Assembly: GCA_015229045.1 (NCBI GenBank) | Contig: JADGCJ010000103.1 | Location: forward strand, 1 to 11,316 | Direction of reading: 5' to 3' | From: Magnetococcales bacterium | GTDB lineage: Bacteria; Pseudomonadota; Magnetococcia; Magnetococcales; DC0425bin3 | Length of the DNA stretch: 11,316 bases | Shown: in pieces, positions 7,223 to 11,316 of the stretch | How positions within the stretch are numbered: position 1 is the first letter of the stretch | Layout of the letters: every line of letters starts with the position of its first letter | Position numbers and translations under genes: made by a program | Notes under the pieces: generated by a model | Seen by the model: the letters and a program-made list of their open reading frames with translations, nothing else | What the model was told of the DNA's origin: nothing | Databases searched by the model: none

Positions 7223-8275
7223 ATGCAGACGTTTCTTGTCCAAAAGGATGCCATCCCGCACTGGATCCGGCGGTTGGCACGGGAGAGTGCCGTTTACTTT
7301 CCACAACGTGCCGGGCACTCCGCTTTCCGCTTCAAGCCGGTACGCGAGGGGTCGGACATTCAATTTGAAAAATACCACCCAACAATCGTCCCGCCCGGCA
7401 AAAAACTGGCCCCTGTTCAAGAGACGCTGTTTCGCTACCGCAAAAATGCTGCGGGAGAGCTGGAAATGGCACCCACCCTGGATGAGTCACCCCGTATCCT
7501 GGCCGGAGTCAGGCCTTGCGATCTCAGGGGGATCCATTTGATGGATCGGGTCAACCAGGATGGCCATGGCGACCCCCACTATCTGACCCGGCGCCACCAG
7601 ACGACCCTCATCGCCAGCGACTGCCTGCACCCCTGCGACGACGCCTGCTTCTGCGATGCCACGGGTTCGCTGCGCTGGCGGCAGAACGCCGACCTCTTCT
7701 TGACTCCGGTCGATGACCAGGTTCTGCTGGAGGTCCTTTCGGAGCGCGGCGCGGCTCTGGTCCAGGGGAGCGATTTTCCCCTCTGCCAGGATGTCGCCGC
7801 CTGCAAGGCCCGGGCAGAAAAAAGACGTGCCAGACCCTTCGGTCGCCAGTTCAGCACCGACATGGCGCAGTTTGCCAAAATCAACGCCATCAAGTGGCAG
7901 TCGCCCATTTGGGACAAACATGTCGAACGCTGTTTCTCCTGCGGCACCTGCAATATGGTCTGCCCCACCTGCTACTGCTTCGACGTCCGGGATGATTTCG
8001 ATCTGACAAAGATTGACGCCGGCGAACGCACCAGAAGCTGGGACAGCTGCATGCTGCCCAACTTTTCGGAAGTGGCCGGGGGGCACAATTTTCGTCCCAA
8101 ACCGGCGGCCCGGCAGCGGCATCGGGTCAAACGCAAGTTTGAATACCTGAATGATCGTTTCAGCGAAGAGAGCTTTTGTGTCGGGTGTGGGCGGTGCGGG
8201 CGCCAGTGTACAGCCAACATTGACATTTTTGATATCGTCAACGACCTGGTCAAAGATGCGGAGGCAACCTCATGA
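7223..8275 (+). CDS. hydB: Group 3b [NiFe] hydrogenase (sulfhydrogenase) beta subunit, iron-sulfur protein
   Basis: A 350-residue electron-transfer subunit of the HydB / anaerobic sulfite reductase subunit A type. It passes electrons between the NiFe core (HydA-HydD) and the flavin subunit (HydG) in the cytoplasm, and in archaeal homologues has been tied to sulfur reduction. Two ferredoxin-like cysteine sets are clear: C237-x2-C240-x2-C243-x3-C247-P and C319-x2-C322-x2-C325-x3-C329. Further cysteines at C250 and C252 follow the first set. A separate cluster, CLHPCDDACFC with C134, C138, C142 and C144, lies mid-protein after the CDLRGIHLMDR segment, which is also typical of this family. The start at 7223 is chosen on the GGGAGG site. 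The stop overlaps the hydG start (ATGA), the first of three such junctions. Family secure; sulfur reductase activity here is inference. Confidence 0.9.
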   Translation: MQTFLVQKDAIPHWIRRLARESAVYFPQRAGHSAFRFKPVREGSDIQFEKYHPTIVPPGKKLAPVQETLFRYRKNAAGELEMAPTLDESPRILAGVRPCDLRGIHLMDRVNQDGHGDPHYLTRRHQTTLIASDCLHPCDDACFCDATGSLRWRQNADLFLTPVDDQVLLEVLSERGAALVQGSDFPLCQDVAACKARAEKRRARPFGRQFSTDMAQFAKINAIKWQSPIWDKHVERCFSCGTCNMVCPTCYCFDVRDDFDLTKIDAGERTRSWDSCMLPNFSEVAGGHNFRPKPAARQRHRVKRKFEYLNDRFSEESFCVGCGRCGRQCTANIDIFDIVNDLVKDAEATS

Positions 8276-9138
8276 CCGCGACCGCTCGTGCCACAAACAC
8301 ACCGTTCGACATGGATCTCTATCTGCCCCGGATGGCCCGGGTTCTCGACGTGGCGGAGATGACCGCCCGGGAGAAATATTTCAGGCTTGAGCTGCCTGCC
8401 CCCCTGGGGCATCGCCCGGGACAGTTTGTCATGGTCTCCCAACTGGGTATCGGCGAGGCCCCCATCTCCATCTCCTGCGGACCCCGGCAAGACACCATCC
8501 TGGAGATGGTCATCCGCAATGTCGGCACCCTCACCCGGGTCTTTCACCATCTGAGACCCGGACAGCAGTTGGGAATACGCGGCCCCTTTGGTTCCGGTTT
8601 CCACCTGGAGGATTTCTATGGCAAGGATGTGGTGTTTGTCGTTGGCGGTCTGGGACTGGTTCCCTTGCGCTCGCTGATCCAGCCGGTCCTGGCCCAGCCG
8701 GAGAGGTTTGGGCGGATCACCCTCATCAGCGGCTGTCGCACCCCGGCGGACGAACTCTTTCGCGAAGAGGTCAAGGCCTGGTCCGCCATGGATCCGGGTG
8801 GTGACAAGATCGAGGTGATCCGCCTGGTGGACAGGACCGACAACCTCCCCTGGGATGGCCGGGTGGGTCTGGTCACCGAACCGATTGCCGACTTGAAGCT
8901 GAACCCTCAACAGACGGTCGTCGCCCTGTGCGGTCCGCCGGTGATGTACAAGTTTGTCCTCCTGGAACTCTATGCCCGCAACATTCCCCATGCGCAGATT
9001 TTTGTCGATCTGGAACGACGCATGAAGTGTGGTGTCGGCAAGTGTGGCCACTGCCAGATCAACCACGTCTACTGCTGCCAGGATGGCCCGGTCTTTCGCC
9101 TCGACCGCATCGAGCATCTCCCGGAGGCCTTGCAATGA
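8272..9138 (+). CDS. hydG: Group 3b hydrogenase gamma subunit, FAD/NAD(P)-binding with 2Fe-2S cluster
   Basis: A 288-residue flavoprotein of the ferredoxin reductase / PyrK type that exchanges electrons between NAD(P)(H) and the hydrogenase iron-sulfur chain. Visible are the FAD-binding barrel with R48-PGQF52 and APISIS at 63-68, the nucleotide-binding loop VGGLGLVPLRSL beginning at 124, CGPP at 220-223, and a C-terminal 2Fe-2S motif with C253-x4-C258-x2-C261 and C268/C269 before QDGPVF; by alignment with PyrK-type ends C269 is the likely fourth ligand and C268 is extra. It overlaps hydB and hydD by 4 bases each and has GGAGG at 8260-8264, 7 bases before the ATG. The name refers to the sulfhydrogenase gamma subunit, not the radical-SAM maturase also called HydG. 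Preference for NADPH or NADH cannot be read from the sequence. Confidence 0.92.
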   Translation: MTATARATNTPFDMDLYLPRMARVLDVAEMTAREKYFRLELPAPLGHRPGQFVMVSQLGIGEAPISISCGPRQDTILEMVIRNVGTLTRVFHHLRPGQQLGIRGPFGSGFHLEDFYGKDVVFVVGGLGLVPLRSLIQPVLAQPERFGRITLISGCRTPADELFREEVKAWSAMDPGGDKIEVIRLVDRTDNLPWDGRVGLVTEPIADLKLNPQQTVVALCGPPVMYKFVLLELYARNIPHAQIFVDLERRMKCGVGKCGHCQINHVYCCQDGPVFRLDRIEHLPEALQ

Positions 9139-9917
9139 AACCGAAAATCGCCTTCTTTGACTTTGCCAGCTGCGAAGGGTGCCAACTGAGCGTCCTCAAC
9201 TGCGAGGATGTCTTTCTGGACATTCTCGCTCTGGTCGATATCGTCGAGTTTCGCGAGGCCATCTCGGAGACCTCGCCCCGTTTTGACATTGCCTTCATCG
9301 AAGGCAGCATCAATCGGGAAGAGGATGCCGAACGCCTGCGCGAGATTCGTTCCCGCAGCAAGATTCTCGTCGCCCTGGGTGCCTGCGCCTGTATGGGCAA
9401 TGTCCAGGCGCGCTCCAATTTTGTTGCCCCGGCGGAAAACTTCAAGCGCGTCTACGGTGAAACCGACCGCAACATGGCCCAGACCGATCCGGAGTATTGG
9501 CATTTGTGGGCGCATACCCGGGTGCGGGCCGTGAAGGAGATTGTCGCGGTCGATTTCGAGCTGCGCGGTTGCCCCATGGTGCCGGAGGAGTTTGTCCATC
9601 TGGTCAAGGCCCTGGTCAGTGGCACGGTGCCGCATTTTCCGGCCAATGCCGTCTGTGTCGAGTGCAAGATGAACGAAAATGAGTGTGTCTACGACCGGGG
9701 GGAGACCTGCATGGGACAGATCACCTACGGCGGTTGCCATGCCATTTGCGTCACCAATGGCCAACCCTGTGACGGCTGCCGGGGTCTCCTGCCACATGCC
9801 AATCTGGCGGCCCATGCCTGGTTGTTGCAGGAAAAGGGCCTCTCTCCGGCTGGCATGCAGAACCGATATCGCCTGTTTTGCAGCAAGGAGTCCCTGGGAC
9901 GGGAGAAGCGGACATGA
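9135..9917 (+). CDS. hydD: Group 3b [NiFe] hydrogenase small (delta) subunit
   Basis: A 260-residue small subunit that pairs with HydA and carries electrons from the NiFe site through three iron-sulfur clusters. Proximal cluster candidates are C13 and C16 (SCEGCQ), C84 (GACAC, with C86 as a possible alternative) and C146 (RGCPM). The C-terminal ferredoxin-like part has C174, C177, C184, C192, C201, C205, C212 and C215, enough for the two further clusters. There is no twin-arginine signal peptide or C-terminal membrane anchor, consistent with a cytoplasmic group 3 enzyme and not a periplasmic group 1 enzyme. The ATG at 9135 overlaps the hydG stop and follows GGAGG at 9123-9127; an open frame continues upstream to 8928 but there it lies inside hydG and is not part of this gene. 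Confidence 0.93.
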   Translation: MKPKIAFFDFASCEGCQLSVLNCEDVFLDILALVDIVEFREAISETSPRFDIAFIEGSINREEDAERLREIRSRSKILVALGACACMGNVQARSNFVAPAENFKRVYGETDRNMAQTDPEYWHLWAHTRVRAVKEIVAVDFELRGCPMVPEEFVHLVKALVSGTVPHFPANAVCVECKMNENECVYDRGETCMGQITYGGCHAICVTNGQPCDGCRGLLPHANLAAHAWLLQEKGLSPAGMQNRYRLFCSKESLGREKRT

Positions 9918-11221
9918 AGACCGAAACCAAGACATTCAACATCGACGTGCATCACGTCACGCGCATCGAGGGCCATGCCAGCATCCGTGTCAATACCCGT
10001 GAAGGGGTGGTCGAAGAGGTCAAGCTCTGCATCGTCGAGGCCAACCGTTTCTTCGAGAGTTTTACCCGGGGCATGCTGCCGCATGAAATTCCCTGGATCG
10101 TTGGGCGTATATGCGGCATTTGTTGCGTTGGGCATCAGTTGTCTGCCACCCGGGCGGTGGAGGATGCCCAGGGCATCGTCGCCTCGCCGCAAACGGTTCT
10201 CCTGCGCAACATGCTCAACGAGTCCCAGTTTTTGCAGAGCCATGTTCTGCATGTCTATTTTCTGGCCGTGCCCGATTTTGTCGGGGCGCCCAGCGTGCTG
10301 CCGTTGATCAAGACCCATCCGGAGGTGGTGAAGCGTGCCCTGCGTCTGAAAAAACTGGCCAACGACTACACTGCCGTCATGGGGGGGCGCACCATCCACC
10401 CCATGAGCAACACGCTGAAAGGGTGGCGTGTGCTGCCGGATCTGGAGCAGATCGAGCGTCTCCGTGATCGTCTGGCCGCAGCGGTGCCGGATTTGCAGGA
10501 GACCGTCGGCATTGTCAAGACGTTGAAGATTCCCCCCTACGAGCGGGAGACCGAGTTTGTCTCCCTGAAGCATCCCAGCGAGTATGCCCTTTACGATGGT
10601 GATGTCTACAGTTCCGACACCAAAAAAAGCGTCCCCGTTCGTGACTATCGGTCGGTCACCAACGAGTTCACTGTGGCTCATTCCACGACCAAATGGTCGC
10701 GCTGGCATCGGGAGGCCTATGCGGTGGGTGCCCTGGCCCGGGTCAACAACAACTTTGACCAGCTGCGTCCGCAGGCCCAGGAGGTTGCCGCCTCTCTGGG
10801 ACTCAAGGTTCCCTGCTACAACCCCTACATGAACAACGTCGCCCAGGTGGTGGAGATTGTCCATTGTGCCTACAACAGCCTGGCCATGATGGAAACCGTT
10901 CTCGATGGTGGCTTGAAGGAGGAGGATATCAGCCATACGCCTCGGGCCGGGCGTGGTTTTGGTGCGGTGGAGGTGCCCCGGGGGCTGCTTTTCCACGAAT
11001 ATGCTTTTGATGCCGAAGGGCGCTGTTGCGATGCCAACGCCATCATCCCTACCAGCCAGAACATCAACAACATCGAGCAGGACATGAAGGCCTTTGTGCC
11101 ACAGATGTTGCCCAGAATGTCCAAGAGTGACTTGACGTTGCATTTGGAGATGTTGTTGCGTGCTTATGATCCGTGTGTTTCTTGTTCGGTGCATATGTTG
11201 GATGTCGAGTTTGTTGATTGA
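9914..11221 (+). CDS. hydA: Group 3b [NiFe] hydrogenase large (alpha) catalytic subunit
   Basis: A 435-residue catalytic subunit that holds the NiFe(CN)2CO centre and interconverts H2 with protons and electrons. All expected motifs are present: R17-x-EGH21; RICGIC with nickel ligands C67 and C70 and H74; GGRTIHP at 157-163; PRG at 355-357 (VEVPRGLLFHEY); and DPCVSCSVH with ligands C421 and C424 and H427. The eight residues after H427 (MLDVEFVD) form a short C-terminal peptide, which in this family is cut off by a maturation endopeptidase; no such protease is in the window. The ATG overlaps the hydD stop with GGAG at 9902-9905. An in-frame ATG at 9878 lies within hydD and lacks support. The last 90 coding bases use many TTG and GTT codons, unlike the CTG/GTC-rich remainder. 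Confidence 0.95.
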   Translation: MKTETKTFNIDVHHVTRIEGHASIRVNTREGVVEEVKLCIVEANRFFESFTRGMLPHEIPWIVGRICGICCVGHQLSATRAVEDAQGIVASPQTVLLRNMLNESQFLQSHVLHVYFLAVPDFVGAPSVLPLIKTHPEVVKRALRLKKLANDYTAVMGGRTIHPMSNTLKGWRVLPDLEQIERLRDRLAAAVPDLQETVGIVKTLKIPPYERETEFVSLKHPSEYALYDGDVYSSDTKKSVPVRDYRSVTNEFTVAHSTTKWSRWHREAYAVGALARVNNNFDQLRPQAQEVAASLGLKVPCYNPYMNNVAQVVEIVHCAYNSLAMMETVLDGGLKEEDISHTPRAGRGFGAVEVPRGLLFHEYAFDAEGRCCDANAIIPTSQNINNIEQDMKAFVPQMLPRMSKSDLTLHLEMLLRAYDPCVSCSVHMLDVEFVD

Positions 11222-11228
11222 CCAGGTT

Positions 11229-11273
11229 GGGGCTGGCGAAAACGGGGTTCAGGGGCTGGCGAAACGGGGTCCA
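11229..11273 (+). repeat. Two imperfect tandem copies of a 22/23-base G-rich unit
   Basis: Copy 1 (11229-11251) and copy 2 (11252-11273) both read GGGGCTGGCGAAA(A)CGGGGT(T/C)CA, differing by one extra A and one T/C change. A further GGGGGCTGGCT at 11274-11284 begins like a third, diverged copy. The stretch starts 8 bases after the hydA stop. Five runs of at least four G on this strand (starting at 11229, 11244, 11252, 11266 and 11274) could allow a G-quadruplex. I see no coding potential. Confidence 0.75.
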
Positions 11274-11312
11274 GGGGGCTGGCTCCCTGGCAGGTCCAGG
11301 ACGGAGTCCTGG
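11271..11312 (+). terminator. Two adjacent hairpins after hydA (REP-like or terminator)
   Basis: Stem 1 pairs 11271-11278 with 11283-11290 (CCAGGGGG/CTCCCTGG, one G-T pair, loop CTGG). Stem 2 pairs CCAGGAC at 11296-11302 with GTCCTGG at 11306-11312 around GGA, seven perfect pairs. No T-run is visible before the window ends, so a classic intrinsic terminator is not shown. The two-hairpin layout resembles dispersed extragenic palindromes that cap operon ends. The element may extend beyond 11316. Confidence 0.5.
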
Positions 11313-11316
11313 TGGG

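Noticed and set aside
9725..11194. 489-codon open frame on the minus strand across hydD and hydA
   Set aside because: The plus strand encodes intact hydrogenase subunits with all ligands; the antisense product shows no motif and is a codon-bias shadow.

Overview
The window looks like part of a chromosome of a GC-rich Gram-negative bacterium, probably a member of the Pseudomonadota, with a facultative or anaerobic, hydrogen-linked metabolism. The sequence alone does not name the organism. A magnetotactic or Magnetococcales-type relative is a guess from the general look of the sequence, not a result. I see no phage, transposon, CRISPR, tRNA or rRNA feature.

Layout. (1) 68-1198 (+): an M20-family zinc metallopeptidase or deacylase of the ArgE/DapE type. 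(2) 1221-1245: a near-perfect hairpin between convergent genes. (3) 1268-1867 (-): a DedA-family membrane protein. (4) 1868-2155: a 288-base divergent intergenic region with one plausible promoter facing right. (5) 2156-7105 (+): a tight cluster of a large, atypical isoleucyl-tRNA synthetase (signature motif GVHH instead of HxGH), a PPK2-type polyphosphate kinase that overlaps it by 4 bases, and a conserved-looking protein of unknown function 10 bases further on. (6) 7106-7222: a short leader that could form alternative hairpins. (7) 7223-11221 (+): four overlapping genes for a cytoplasmic group 3b [NiFe] hydrogenase (sulfhydrogenase type), in the order beta, gamma, delta, alpha (hydB-hydG-hydD-hydA). 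(8) 11222-11316: a G-rich 22/23-base tandem repeat followed by two strong hairpins, running off the end of the window.

How the genes work together. HydA and HydD form the NiFe core that splits or makes H2. HydD and HydB carry the iron-sulfur relay. HydG carries flavin and a 2Fe-2S cluster and exchanges electrons with NAD(P)(H). No maturation gene is in view. The synthetase and PPK2 are probably translationally coupled, linking an ATP-consuming charging enzyme with a polyphosphate-driven nucleotide kinase. The strongest point for follow-up is the synthetase: its catalytic HIGH motif has the first and third positions exchanged and its KMSKS loop is also altered. This pattern has been linked to very high mupirocin resistance in some type 2 enzymes.
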